DNA of 64,000 nt from Bacteroidota bacterium (GTDB taxonomy: Bacteria > Bacteroidota > Bacteroidia > Bacteroidales > F082), in the NCBI GenBank assembly GCA_016715945.1, contig JADJXJ010000003.1, positions 124,001 to 188,000 on the forward strand, written 5' to 3'. Positions within the stretch are counted from its first letter, which is position 1; each line of letters starts with the position of its first letter. A program made the position numbers and the translations under genes. Below the pieces are notes generated by a model that saw only the letters and a list, made by a program, of their open reading frames with translations, was not told the DNA's origin and ran no database searches. Shown here one piece after another: positions 6,849 to 15,500 of this stretch.

Positions 6849-7949
6849 CTATCTCCCCAAAATCCGGTTGATGGTTTGCTCTAATGCCGGATAGCTGTTC
6901 TCGATACATTCCACAAACCTGATCTGGTTCGAAGCCCGGTGCAGATTCTGCATCGGGCTGCTTATTTTGTAATAGACGTCGCCGAGCAGATAATCCGTCA
7001 GAAAGCGCACCGCCATGAGGTAAGGCAAGAGTTTGCAACCGAATGCAAGATGTTCAATCTCCGCATCCTGGAGCAGGCCGGCAGTTTGCATCAGGTAGCC
7101 TTCGGCAAATGCCCCGAAAAGCGCCTGATCGAAGCCAACAAGCTCCAGTCTGCTTTCGTCTTCGCCGGCCGTATTGCACAGGGTGCGCACGGCATCGCCG
7201 AAGTCGTATATCACACTGCCATTCATCACGGTATCCAGGTCAACAATAGCGATGGCTTTGCCATTTTCGTCGAACAGGATGTTGTTCAGCTTGGTATCGT
7301 TGTGCACTACGCGCAGCGGCAATGTTCCTTCGGCAAGCAGCCTGTCGGCCCTGAGCATTTCGGTTTGTCTGCGCAGCAGCGCATTCATCTCGTTCAGGGC
7401 ATGCTGTTTGCGCCCTGCGGGGTCGGTAGCAATGGCCTGATGTAAGGCGTGGAGCCTGAGCTGCAGGTTGTGAAAATTCGGGATGGTATCTGCAAGTGGC
7501 TCGCCGGGCAGGGAAGAGAGTTTGTTTTGAAACAGGCCAATGGCCCGGCCGGCCTCACGTGCCAAATGGCTTGTCAGCGCTCCGGGGGGTGTGTGGGCAA
7601 TGTAGGTCATGCATCGCCAGTAGTTGCCGCCTGCATCACAAACAAAGGGCCGGCCATCCAAACCCTCAACTATTTCGGGCGCCAGCAGACGTTGTTCGGG
7701 CGATGGTGACTGTGCGCAGGCATTCAGATGGCGGCACACCCGGCTGATATTGTGCATAAGCGAGGGCACGTCCCTGAAAATCATGTGGTTAATCCGCTGA
7801 AGCACGTATGCTTGTTCCGTATTGGTCAGCACCAGAAACGTATCGTTGATGTGTCCCTGGCCCAGCTTGCCGATGTGGGTGGCCTCGCCCGAAATGCGAA
7901 AGTTCCGGATTGCGCCTGAAGGATCGGATTGCATAAGCTGTTGAACCAT
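6849..7949 (-). CDS. Sugar kinase of the APH/NahK-like phosphotransferase family
   Basis: A 366-residue protein-kinase-like fold enzyme. The N-terminal nucleotide-binding loop is KLGQGHINDTFLV. The catalytic loop is VVHNDTKLNNILFDENG (Asp and Asn of Brenner's motif), followed by the metal-binding DLDT. The substrate lobe carries YDFGDAVRTLCNTA. These features match the APH-fold N-acetylhexosamine 1-kinase group. The gene lies 6 bases downstream of a sugar-type nucleotidyltransferase and after a sodium:solute symporter, suggesting uptake, 1-phosphorylation and nucleotide activation of a sugar. The exact sugar cannot be read from sequence. Confidence 0.8.
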   Translation of the reverse strand: MVQQLMQSDPSGAIRNFRISGEATHIGKLGQGHINDTFLVLTNTEQAYVLQRINHMIFRDVPSLMHNISRVCRHLNACAQSPSPEQRLLAPEIVEGLDGRPFVCDAGGNYWRCMTYIAHTPPGALTSHLAREAGRAIGLFQNKLSSLPGEPLADTIPNFHNLQLRLHALHQAIATDPAGRKQHALNEMNALLRRQTEMLRADRLLAEGTLPLRVVHNDTKLNNILFDENGKAIAIVDLDTVMNGSVIYDFGDAVRTLCNTAGEDESRLELVGFDQALFGAFAEGYLMQTAGLLQDAEIEHLAFGCKLLPYLMAVRFLTDYLLGDVYYKISSPMQNLHRASNQIRFVECIENSYPALEQTINRILGR

Positions 7950-7955
7950 AGCAGA

Positions 7956-8861
7956 TCAGGTGAAAAGGTCAGAAGGGTATTCGCCTGCAGCAATCAGTTG
8001 ATGCAGCTGCTGCATTGCTGGTTGCCGGTCGCCGGGATAGGTGAGCCCGAACCACCGTGCACTGGTCCGGAGCACCTTGATGCTGCCCTCTTGCCGGGCG
8101 ATCATGCTGTTCAGGGGATATGAAATGAAATATTCATCATGCAGGGGATTGCTGCACTTGCGGAGAAACTTGCCGAACCCTCTGTGCAGTGTGCCAAAAA
8201 TGCCGGGATAGAATCCCCAGGCATTCATCGAAACCGGGGTGTTTTCGTCCAGGGGCAACCAGTTTTTATGGTCGTCCATGTAGCCCACGGTAATTTCATT
8301 ACGGGCAATCTGAGTGATTTCGGTGATCGTTTTCAGATGCATATTGTTGTCGCACAGGCAGATGCCCCGCGACACAGGTCCGTGATCCGAAAGGGTGTTT
8401 TTCAGTTCGAAAGCGGCCATGCAGTGTTGCTGATGGTTTGTGTTGGATTTCAGGTAGCTGGCAATTGTTTCAAAAGTTTCCCGGCCGTAAAAATCATCGG
8501 CATTGATCACCATAAACGGCTCGTGAATTGCTTTTTCGGCCACCATGATGGCGTGGGCAGTTCCCCAGGGTTTGATGCGCCCCTCAGGTATCGAAAAACC
8601 TTTGGGCAGGTTATCAGGCTCCTGAAAAACATACTGAAGTTGTGTTTTGGTATGCCATCTCCGGCCAATGGTTTTTTCGAACTCATCAGCCATGGATTGA
8701 CGCACTACGATGACCACTTTCGCGAACCCTGCCCTGATTGCGTCGTAAATGGAATAATCAATGATGGCTTCGCCCGCAGGACCTATTTTGCAGGTTTGTT
8801 TGTTTCCGCCAAACCGTTTGCCCAGGCCCGCAGCAAGGATGAGTAATGTGGGTGGTGACAT
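7956..8861 (-). CDS. Sugar-1-phosphate nucleotidyltransferase-like protein
   Basis: A 301-residue GT-A fold NTP transferase. The signature LILAAGLGKRFGGNKQ at residues 6-21 is the nucleotide-binding G-x-G-x-R loop, and the metal-binding stretch FMVINADDFYG is near 115-125. Domain length fits a single catalytic module without a left-handed helix acyltransferase domain. It is the middle gene of a three-gene minus-strand operon, between the symporter (39 bases upstream) and the sugar kinase (6 bases downstream). The likely role is making an NDP-sugar from the kinase product; nucleotide and sugar specificity are unknown. Confidence 0.82.
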   Translation of the reverse strand: MSPPTLLILAAGLGKRFGGNKQTCKIGPAGEAIIDYSIYDAIRAGFAKVVIVVRQSMADEFEKTIGRRWHTKTQLQYVFQEPDNLPKGFSIPEGRIKPWGTAHAIMVAEKAIHEPFMVINADDFYGRETFETIASYLKSNTNHQQHCMAAFELKNTLSDHGPVSRGICLCDNNMHLKTITEITQIARNEITVGYMDDHKNWLPLDENTPVSMNAWGFYPGIFGTLHRGFGKFLRKCSNPLHDEYFISYPLNSMIARQEGSIKVLRTSARWFGLTYPGDRQPAMQQLHQLIAAGEYPSDLFT

Positions 8862-8900
8862 TCGCCGGATAATTGAGGGGAAGATTTGCTGTTTCCGACA

Positions 8901-10745
8901 TCAGTTGAAACGCAGTTTTGTCCAGGTGTGGCCGAGCAGCAATGCGGCAAGGAGGGCAGTGGCCGAGAGTAAAGAAGCCGGCACCCATTGGCCATATAGC
9001 CAGAAACCGGTGGCAAAGAGTGCGGCATATACCGTGGTGCTGCCCAGCATCATGCAGAGCAATCCGATGGGCACATCCCAGGCTGCTTCGGGCGTGGGGT
9101 CCAGTTCGATGCCTTGTGCGCGGGCTTTTGTGAGCAGGGCTGCCCATCCAGGACCACCGGGCCTGACTTTTCGGTAGAAGGAATACAAAGTAGCATCGTC
9201 CTCGGGCCGGGTGAGAAAAGTAACGCTGAGCCAGACAGCAGTAGTCAGCACTACCACACCAAGCAGTTTGATGATGTTCCAGTAGGTGGGCGTGGTAAGC
9301 ATGCCAAGCACTTCAATACCGTCGGCTGTTTCGGACATGAAGAAATTTTCCATTACAATAAATGCCAGCGAAAACAGTGTTGCGGCAGCCATGGCCGAAA
9401 TTTCGGAATAGGCATTAATCCTCCACCAGAACCACCGCAGGATATAAATCAGTCCGGTTCCTGCTCCAATCATCAGAATATATTGGAATGCCTGCAGGGC
9501 ATTTTGCAGCACCAGAGCTAGCAATACGCCAAATATCATCAGGAGCACCGTGCTTATCCTGCCCACCAGCACGAGTTTCTTTTCGCTGGCGTTGGGGTTG
9601 TAAAAACGGTGGTAGAAGTCGTTTACAAGATACGATGAGCCCCAATTGAGGTGCGATGCCACGGTGGACATGAAAGCTGCAATAAGCGATGCCACCACCA
9701 GCCCGAGCAGGCCTGCGGGCAGGAAGGTGCGAAGCATGGCCGGATAGGCAAAGTCTTCGCGGATGTATTGCGCTGCCACATTTGGAAAGGCAGTTTTAAG
9801 GGAATCGATGTCGGGAAAAACTACCAGCGAAGCAAGTGCCACAATAATCCAGGGCCAGGGTCGCAATGCGTAATGGAAAAAGTTGAACAAAAGGGTGGCG
9901 CCCATGGCATGTTGTTCGTTCCTGGCCGAAAGCATCCGTTGTGCCACATAGCCTCCGCCACCAGGCTCCGCACCCGGATACCAGACGGCCCACCACTGCA
10001 CAGCAACAGGTATGATGAAGATGTAAAGCAGTTGATCTGTCTGACTTATGTTGGGGAAGAGGTTGAGCTTACCCGCCACATTTTCGTGGGCAAGCAAACC
10101 CGAAAGTCCGTTCACTTCGTCGGGCAGCCCGTTAACAATCAGTACTGCGGCTATGATGGCGCCAAACATGGCAAAACCAAATTGAAAAAGATCGGTCCAC
10201 AGGATGGATTTCAAGCCGCCGAGGCTGCTGTAGAATACCACAATCACGGCGGCTACAATAAGTGCAGGGGCAGGCTGAATGCCCATCATGATGCCGGCCA
10301 GCTTGATAAAAGCCAGCGAAACACTGGCTATAACCATCACATTGAAAAAGAAGCCCAGGTAGATGGCTCTGAAACCGCGCAGAAATGCCGCCATACTTCC
10401 GCTGTAACGCAATTCGTAGAATTCCAGATCGGTGAGCACTTTGGAGCGGTTCCATAGTTTGGCGTAGATAAACACCGTGAGCATGCCTGTGAGCAGGAAA
10501 GCCCACCATGCCCAGTTTCCGGCCACACCGTTTTGCCGAACGATATCAGTTACAAGGTTTGGGGTGTCGGCCGAGAAGGTGGTAGCCACCATACTGATGC
10601 CCAGCAGCCACCAGGGCATGTTGCGGCCCGAAAGGAAAAACTCGTTATATCCTTTTCCGGCCGATCGCGACGATGCTATGGCAATGCCGATGAGGACAAC
10701 AAAAAACAATGCGATAATCAGCCAGTCGATGCCTTGAAGTACCAT
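8901..10745 (-). CDS. Sodium:solute symporter (SSS family)
   Basis: A 614-residue membrane protein with about 13-15 hydrophobic helices, starting MVLQGIDWLIIALFFVVLIG. SSS family marks include FFLSGRNMPWWLLGISMVATTFSADTPN in the first core helix, the GGLKSILWTDLFQFG stretch, and AAFMSTVASHLNWGSSYLVNDFYHRF, which is the sodium-site region of helix 8. Members move sugars, amino acids or myo-inositol with sodium. In front of the nucleotidyltransferase and kinase genes it is most likely a sugar importer. The C-terminal extension after ~530 carries two further helices, as in SGLT-like bacterial members. Confidence 0.88.
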   Translation of the reverse strand: MVLQGIDWLIIALFFVVLIGIAIASSRSAGKGYNEFFLSGRNMPWWLLGISMVATTFSADTPNLVTDIVRQNGVAGNWAWWAFLLTGMLTVFIYAKLWNRSKVLTDLEFYELRYSGSMAAFLRGFRAIYLGFFFNVMVIASVSLAFIKLAGIMMGIQPAPALIVAAVIVVFYSSLGGLKSILWTDLFQFGFAMFGAIIAAVLIVNGLPDEVNGLSGLLAHENVAGKLNLFPNISQTDQLLYIFIIPVAVQWWAVWYPGAEPGGGGYVAQRMLSARNEQHAMGATLLFNFFHYALRPWPWIIVALASLVVFPDIDSLKTAFPNVAAQYIREDFAYPAMLRTFLPAGLLGLVVASLIAAFMSTVASHLNWGSSYLVNDFYHRFYNPNASEKKLVLVGRISTVLLMIFGVLLALVLQNALQAFQYILMIGAGTGLIYILRWFWWRINAYSEISAMAAATLFSLAFIVMENFFMSETADGIEVLGMLTTPTYWNIIKLLGVVVLTTAVWLSVTFLTRPEDDATLYSFYRKVRPGGPGWAALLTKARAQGIELDPTPEAAWDVPIGLLCMMLGSTTVYAALFATGFWLYGQWVPASLLSATALLAALLLGHTWTKLRFN

Positions 10746-10837
10746 GCGGTCATTTTTTGGCTAAAGTAGCAAGGGGTGTGTAAATTTCTGCCATGAGGGT
10801 TAAAATAATTGTGTAAGCACAACCAGCACGGGAGGGG

Positions 10838-10910
10838 GGTGTCGGTGGTTGTTGTTTTTGTTGTCGTTGTTGTCGGTGGTTGTCATTGTTGTTGTCATGG
10901 TTCAGCTCAG
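10838..10910. repeat. GTT-rich low-complexity tract
   Basis: Imperfect repeats of GTTGTTGT and GTCGGTGGTTGT run for about 70 bases on the plus strand. No reading frame across it is supported by context. Confidence 0.6.
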
Positions 10911-10985
10911 CTTGCCAGTTTCAATGCGATTTGAAATTATTTCGAACAGAATTCCTTTTATAATTTTATATTGTAATTAAAGCGC

Positions 10986-11169
10986 TTAAGCAGAAACACT
11001 TGACGCTTTCACCGGGCTGGGCGGAGAGGCCGGGCGAACGGCGGGAAGCGCCTGGTGTGAATGCAGCAAGGGCAGCAAATCTTGTGAGGCAGCACGCGCC
11101 CTTGCGCGGGCTGTTTGCCTTACAGCATGCGAACGTAAAATTCCAATAAAGTGTTTTGCGCCTGCTTAA
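10986..11169. repeat. Structured GC-rich element bounded by inverted repeats
   Basis: The left arm TTAAGCAG+AAACACTT (10986-11001) is matched by AAGTGTTT+CTGCTTAA (11149-11169), interrupted by five extra bases in the right arm. Inside lies GC-rich DNA with a strong hairpin at about 11090-11114 (CAGC-A-CGCGC, loop CCTT, GCGCG-G-GCTG) and a second fold near 11008-11062 (TTCACC ... GGTGTGAA). Surroundings are AT-rich. It could be a MITE-like mobile repeat, a recombination site or a structured RNA. Confidence 0.5.
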
Positions 11170-11286
11170 TGAGGGTAGAAGTGAGATGGTCTAATTAGGC
11201 TGGACAATATTTTCAACAAAGATAATTGTTTTGTTGGTAGAGGGGGGGCGGAGGGAGACTCATAACTTCTATTTTTTGTTTATAAC

Positions 11287-11916
11287 TCATGCTGCCCTCC
11301 TATAGATCAACATTGGCGGGACATCCCCGATGGAGGAATGATCCCGTTTTTCGTTGTAATAGTGAATAAAGTGTTCGCAAACCTGGTAAAGCTCCTTTCC
11401 GGTTTCAGGACGTTCAATATAAATCTTTTCGTATTTGATGGTTCTGAAGAATCGTTCAACGTAAGCGTTATCCGGTGCTTGCACAAAGTTATCGGGCGAG
11501 AGCATGCGCGAAACTACCGGATCGTACATGCGGCCGTTCATATTAATGAGTTGGAAGCCGTAAAGGTGCTCATGCCCGGAAAAACCACGGTCAAAGAGCG
11601 GCTCAGGCGGTGTGCCGGTAAAGGCGCGCCAGATGGCAGGGTTGCGGCGGGTTCCCCAGGGGTCAAAACTCAGTTCCTGCAGCAGGTTGCCGTTTTCGTC
11701 GGTAATGGTGTGCCATGAGCCAAGACCTGTGCTGAGCGAAGTCGAAGCATGGTCTTTTTGGATGTAGCGTATGTTTTCCGTGCCGTTTGGGTTTTTCACA
11801 GCAGCCAAATAGGCTCCGGGCAGCACAGCAGGGGGTTGGGGGGTGTTTTTTTCGTTACCACACGATGGAATCGTGCGGTAGCGTGAAGGCAACATGTACC
11901 TTTTTGATGCAGGCAT
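11287..11916 (-). pseudogene. Chimeric ORF: RHS core fragment joined to IS3-type transposase C-terminus
   Basis: A 209-residue open frame made of two unrelated parts. Residues ~45-148 are an RHS repeat-associated core: DENGNLLQELSFDPWG, FTGTPPEPLFDRGFSGHEHL, then NMNGRMYDPVVSRMLSPDNF. Normally QAPDN is followed by a tyrosine-rich NYNRYSY-type sequence. Here it switches at PDN to AYVERFFRTIKYEKIYIE ... HYYNEKRDHSSIGDVPP, the C-terminal end of an IS3-family integrase core (DDE domain, with its final Glu-bearing region). Both source genes are truncated. The join keeps frame, probably at shared DN codons. Function as a protein is doubtful. Confidence 0.75.
11799..11882. repeat. Direct repeat copy 1 (RHS-derived, hairpin-containing)
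   Basis: About 84 bases here reappear at 12033-12115 with a few changes. Shared landmarks are CAGCAGC, GGCTCCGGGCAG, ACAGCAGGGGGTTGGGG, TCGTTACCACACG and GGAATCGTGCGGTAGC. The last part forms a hairpin (CCACACGAT / ATCGTGCGG, one mismatch). Confidence 0.75.
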
Positions 11917-12032
11917 TGTTTCTTTTTACATCTATTAGTACCACTCAATGCCAAATTCGCATCAAAAATTTTGAACTTTTTTTCAGATATTTTTCAACAT
12001 ACTGATAAACAGGACAATACAACGGTTTTTTT

Positions 12033-12115
12033 CAGCAGCAAAAACGGCTCCGGGCAGTACAGCAGGGGGTTGGGGGTGTTTTATTCGTTACCACACGGTG
12101 GAATCGTGCGGTAGC
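12033..12115. repeat. Direct repeat copy 2
   Basis: Second copy of the element at 11799-11882, with an altered frame (the T-run after GGGTG differs) and the same terminal hairpin. It is not within a gene. It suggests a duplicated or deleted RHS-type unit between the copies. Confidence 0.7.
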
Positions 12116-12164
12116 GGGGGGGTAAGAAAATCGGATTCCCGGAGGGGTCACTTAGCCATAGCTT

Positions 12165-13784
12165 TCAGCCATGGCCAGGATCCGGCAGGTGCCGGCTGAT
12201 CATATCGAGCAGCAGGCGGCGGTCGATGGGTTTGGTGATGTATTCGTCACAACCCGATTCCTTGGCCTTGATGATCTCGATCTCCATGGCATAAGCGGTT
12301 TGAGCAATTACGGGCAATTCCGGCCTGCTTTGTTTGATGTGGCGGGTAACTTCATAGCCGTTGATGCCGGGCAGGCGGATATCCATCAGCACCAGGTGGA
12401 TGGCGTCTTTGAACTGTTCGAACAGGCTGATGGCCTCGTTGCCGTCTTTTGCCCAGATGAGTTTCACCTTGGTGGGCCTTAGCAGGATGTTGATGAGGTT
12501 GTAGTTCGAGCGCTCATCTTCGACCACTAAAAAAGTGTATGACGACCAGTCTTTACGACTTGTGTCGTTATTTGGTTCGTTGGATGGGGTTTGTTGCATA
12601 ATGAGTCCGGGGATTAAGACTGTAAATATAGCTCCTTTTCCTGGTTCTGACTCCAGTTGTACTTCGCCTTCAAGCAGTTCGGCCAGGCTTTTCACCAGAG
12701 CCAGCCCGAGGCCGGTGCCTCCGTATTTTTTGTTGATGCTGTAGTCGAGCTGTCGGAAGCGCTTGAATATCCATTCATGTTTTTCGGGCGGGATGCCGGG
12801 GCCGGTATCGCGCACATAAACGGCCAGCTTTCCGTCCTGCGTCCTGTAGCCAAGTTCCACCTGTCCTTCGGAAGTGAATTTGAAGGCGTTGTCGAGCAGG
12901 TTATCAATAATCTGCTGCAGGCGCATGGCATCGGTCTTGATATACAGTGCCGCGGTATTTTCCGGGGGTCGCAAAATAAATTCCAGTTGATGAAGCCCTT
13001 TTTTTGCCAGATGGCGGGTAAAAGACTGATAGATATCGCGTATAAATGTGTCAACAGCAAACACGCTTGGGTTGGGAATCATCTGCCGCGATTCGAGCCT
13101 GGCAATGTCGATGATGTCTTCGATAAGCCGGAGCAGAGCCTGGCCGCTTTCGTAGATGATCTGGCTGTATTCTTCGCGTTCTGCCTGGTCGATTCCCGGA
13201 TCTTTCATCAACTCGGTGAAACCAATGATATGGTTCATCGGGGTACGGATCTCATGGCTCATGGCCGCAAGAAAAGCTGTCTTGAGCCTGTCGGATTCTT
13301 CGGCCCGCTGAAGCGCTTTGATGAGCTCCTGCTCGGTGGTTTTGCGTTTGGTGATATCGCCTATGATGATCAGGTAACTCAGTTCATCGCTCATCTGGCT
13401 GCTTATCCTGATGCCTCTGCAGCGGAAGAAAACATCTTTGCCTGCCAGATGGAAGGGTATTTCGATGTCGAACTCCATGCCTTTTTCCACCAGTTCCTCA
13501 ATGTAGGGCTGGATGGGATTGTGGACGAAGGGCTCAAAATGTCGGATGTTCTGCTTGTCAACAAGCTCAACGGCCGAAACCGAAAAAATTCGCTGAAAGG
13601 CGGGGTTCACAGCATTGATGTACCCATGCCGGTCGATGTTGACGATGGCCAGCGGGATGTGGTTGATGGTAAGCGTCAGCCGATGATTCAGATCGCGTTC
13701 GGCATTGAATCGCAGGCGGGAAAGCTCGTCCTGCAGGGCGTTCAACCGGGCTTTAAGTTGTTCAATGTCCTCTTTCAACTGCAA
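12165..13784 (-). CDS. PAS hybrid sensor histidine kinase with receiver domain
   Basis: A 539-residue cytoplasmic kinase. Residues 1-35 are coiled coil, 36-150 are a PAS domain with its PAC tail (IIIGDITKRKTTEQELIKAL), 165-235 the HisKA dimerisation domain with His177 in MSHEIRTPMNH, 275-400 the HATPase domain (DNLLDNAFKFT, DTGPGIPPE, GTGLGLALVKSL), and 415-535 a receiver whose phosphoacceptor is the Asp in VLMDIRLPG. No membrane helices are seen. The start appears to be TTG 13784, since no early ATG exists. No cognate output regulator is adjacent. Confidence 0.87.
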   Translation of the reverse strand: MQLKEDIEQLKARLNALQDELSRLRFNAERDLNHRLTLTINHIPLAIVNIDRHGYINAVNPAFQRIFSVSAVELVDKQNIRHFEPFVHNPIQPYIEELVEKGMEFDIEIPFHLAGKDVFFRCRGIRISSQMSDELSYLIIIGDITKRKTTEQELIKALQRAEESDRLKTAFLAAMSHEIRTPMNHIIGFTELMKDPGIDQAEREEYSQIIYESGQALLRLIEDIIDIARLESRQMIPNPSVFAVDTFIRDIYQSFTRHLAKKGLHQLEFILRPPENTAALYIKTDAMRLQQIIDNLLDNAFKFTSEGQVELGYRTQDGKLAVYVRDTGPGIPPEKHEWIFKRFRQLDYSINKKYGGTGLGLALVKSLAELLEGEVQLESEPGKGAIFTVLIPGLIMQQTPSNEPNNDTSRKDWSSYTFLVVEDERSNYNLINILLRPTKVKLIWAKDGNEAISLFEQFKDAIHLVLMDIRLPGINGYEVTRHIKQSRPELPVIAQTAYAMEIEIIKAKESGCDEYITKPIDRRLLLDMISRHLPDPGHG

Positions 13785-13890
13785 ACTTGTTTTGTTGTTT
13801 CAACTCAGGCAAAAGTCAGGCAGAATTTTCAAAGATAAGGCAAACGAGTACCGAAAGTCAACATGATAAGAATGACCGAAATATTGCATT

Positions 13891-15381
13891 TTACAACCTG
13901 AACTGCCATTTGCTGCCTTCTTTCCCGTCTTTGACCACGATGTTAAGGCTGGCGAGCCGGTCGCGAATTTTGTCGCTGGTGGCGAAATCCTTGCGGCTGC
14001 GGGCTTCCTGTCGCAGCTCCAGAATGGTTTCCATCAGGCCTTCGATGATTTTTTCGTCCTTACGGCCGGCATTTTCTTCGGTCAGCCCAAGGATTTCACT
14101 CGTGAAAGTGTGGTAGAACTGCTGCAGGGTTTGCAACTCGGCAGGGCTGATTTTGGCATGTCCTTCGGCAACACTGTTGATGATGCGCACGGCTTCGAAG
14201 AGCTGGGCGATGGCCACCGGGCTGTTGAAATCGTCGCACATGGCATCCCATGCGGCTTGCTGCAGTTTGTCGATGCCCAGTTGGGGCGCATCGGGACTGG
14301 CCTGCAAAGTGTTGAGTGTTTTTCCGGCTTCGGTCAGGCGTGCAAGGCCTTTTTCGGCAGCCTGAAGCGCCTCGTTGCCGAAGTCGAGGGTGCTGCGGTA
14401 GTGGGCCTGCAGGATGAAGAACCGGATGGTCATGGGGCTGTAAGCCTGAGCCAGGAGGGGGTGGTTGCCGGCAAATATATCATCGAGGCTCATGGCATTG
14501 CCCAGCGATTTGCCCATCTTTTGCCCGTTGATGGTGATCATGTTGTTGTGCATCCAGTAGCGCACAGGACTTTTGCCGTTGGCGATGGTGCTTTGGGCAA
14601 TTTCCGATTCGTGATGGGGAAAAAGCAGGTCCATGCCTCCTCCGTGGATGTCGAATTGTTCGCCCAGGTATTTGCATCCCATGGCCGAGCATTCGAGGTG
14701 CCAGCCCGGAAAACCTTCGCCCCAGGGAGAAGGCCACCGCATAATGTGTTCTGGATCAGCCTTTTTCCAGAGGGCAAAGTCGGCGCTGCTGCGTTTTTCG
14801 CTCTGGCCGGCCAGCTCGCGCGTGTTGCTGATGAGCTCTTCCAGCCTGCGGCCTGACAGCACACCGTAGTTGTGGCTGCGATTGTAGCGCTCCACGTCGA
14901 AATACACCGAACCGTTGACCTCGTAGGCATAGCCTTTCTCAAGAATACGCCTGACCATCTCGATCTGTTCGATGATGTGGCCCGAAGCATGCGGCTCAAT
15001 GGATGGCCTGAGCACGTTGAGCTGGTCCATATTTTTGTGATAACGCACGGTGTAGTGCTGCACCACTTCCATGGGTTCGAGCTGCTCGAGCCGGGCTTTG
15101 CGGGCCACCTTGTCTTCGCCCTCGTCGGCATCGTTTTCAAGGTGACCCACATCGGTGATGTTGCGCACGTAACGCACCTTGTAGCCCAAAGCACCCAGAA
15201 AACGGTAAACAAGGTCGAAAGTAACGGCCGGCCTGGCATGACCCAGATGGGCATCGCCATACACCGTCGGGCCGCACACATACATGCCAACCCTACCGGG
15301 TACCAACGGCCGGAATAACTCCTTTTTTCTGGTTAAAGTGTTGTAAATGAATAGCTTATGTTCTTTTCCCTGATCCTGCAT
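13891..15381 (-). CDS. cysS: Cysteine--tRNA ligase
   Basis: A class I aminoacyl-tRNA synthetase of 496 residues from ATG 15381 that charges tRNA-Cys. The zinc and HIGH-type motif appears as CGPTVYGDAHLGHARP near residue 35, further zinc ligands as LECSAMG and PHHESEIAQS, and the KMSKS loop as KMGKSLGNA. The C-terminal anticodon-binding helical domain ends IVVKDGKEGSKWQF. An in-frame TTG at 15405 would add eight residues. Divergent from the threonine dehydrogenase gene. Confidence 0.95.
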   Translation of the reverse strand: MQDQGKEHKLFIYNTLTRKKELFRPLVPGRVGMYVCGPTVYGDAHLGHARPAVTFDLVYRFLGALGYKVRYVRNITDVGHLENDADEGEDKVARKARLEQLEPMEVVQHYTVRYHKNMDQLNVLRPSIEPHASGHIIEQIEMVRRILEKGYAYEVNGSVYFDVERYNRSHNYGVLSGRRLEELISNTRELAGQSEKRSSADFALWKKADPEHIMRWPSPWGEGFPGWHLECSAMGCKYLGEQFDIHGGGMDLLFPHHESEIAQSTIANGKSPVRYWMHNNMITINGQKMGKSLGNAMSLDDIFAGNHPLLAQAYSPMTIRFFILQAHYRSTLDFGNEALQAAEKGLARLTEAGKTLNTLQASPDAPQLGIDKLQQAAWDAMCDDFNSPVAIAQLFEAVRIINSVAEGHAKISPAELQTLQQFYHTFTSEILGLTEENAGRKDEKIIEGLMETILELRQEARSRKDFATSDKIRDRLASLNIVVKDGKEGSKWQFRL

Positions 15382-15442
15382 CCCTGCTTCATTTTTCGTT
15401 TGCAAAGTAACGAAAAATTGCGCTTTGGCCCTTTGGACATCC

Positions 15443-15473
15443 TTGTAAGGCTCAGCGCTTTGGCCTACCTTTG
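15443..15473 (+). promoter_or_regulatory. Candidate promoter of tdh operon
   Basis: TTG at 15443-15445, about 20 bases, then TACCTTTG at 15466-15473, a full match to TAnnTTTG. It lies 27 bases before the tdh start. Confidence 0.6.
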
Positions 15474-15500
15474 CTGTTTAATTGTTAATCGTTTCACAAA

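Larger units (their letters stand above)
10746..11286. other. Non-coding gap with low-complexity and structured DNA
   Basis: This 540-base stretch has no convincing gene. Its left part (10838-10910) is rich in GTT/GTC repeats, its middle (10986-11169) is a GC-rich structured element with terminal inverted repeats, and its right end (11200-11286) is AT-rich with G-runs next to a transposase-derived ORF. It looks like an integration scar or remnant region. Confidence 0.5.

Noticed and set aside
6920..6945. tRNA T-arm-like GGTTCGAAGCCC
   Set aside because: It lies inside the sugar kinase frame and no acceptor or anticodon arms surround it.
10986..11169. Integron attC site
   Set aside because: The core GTTRRRY/RYYYAAC pair is not recognisable and no integron integrase or cassette array is nearby.
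12165..13784. Kinase partner for the RHS-scar region
   Set aside because: No functional link; the kinase is a standard PAS hybrid with its own frame and different composition.
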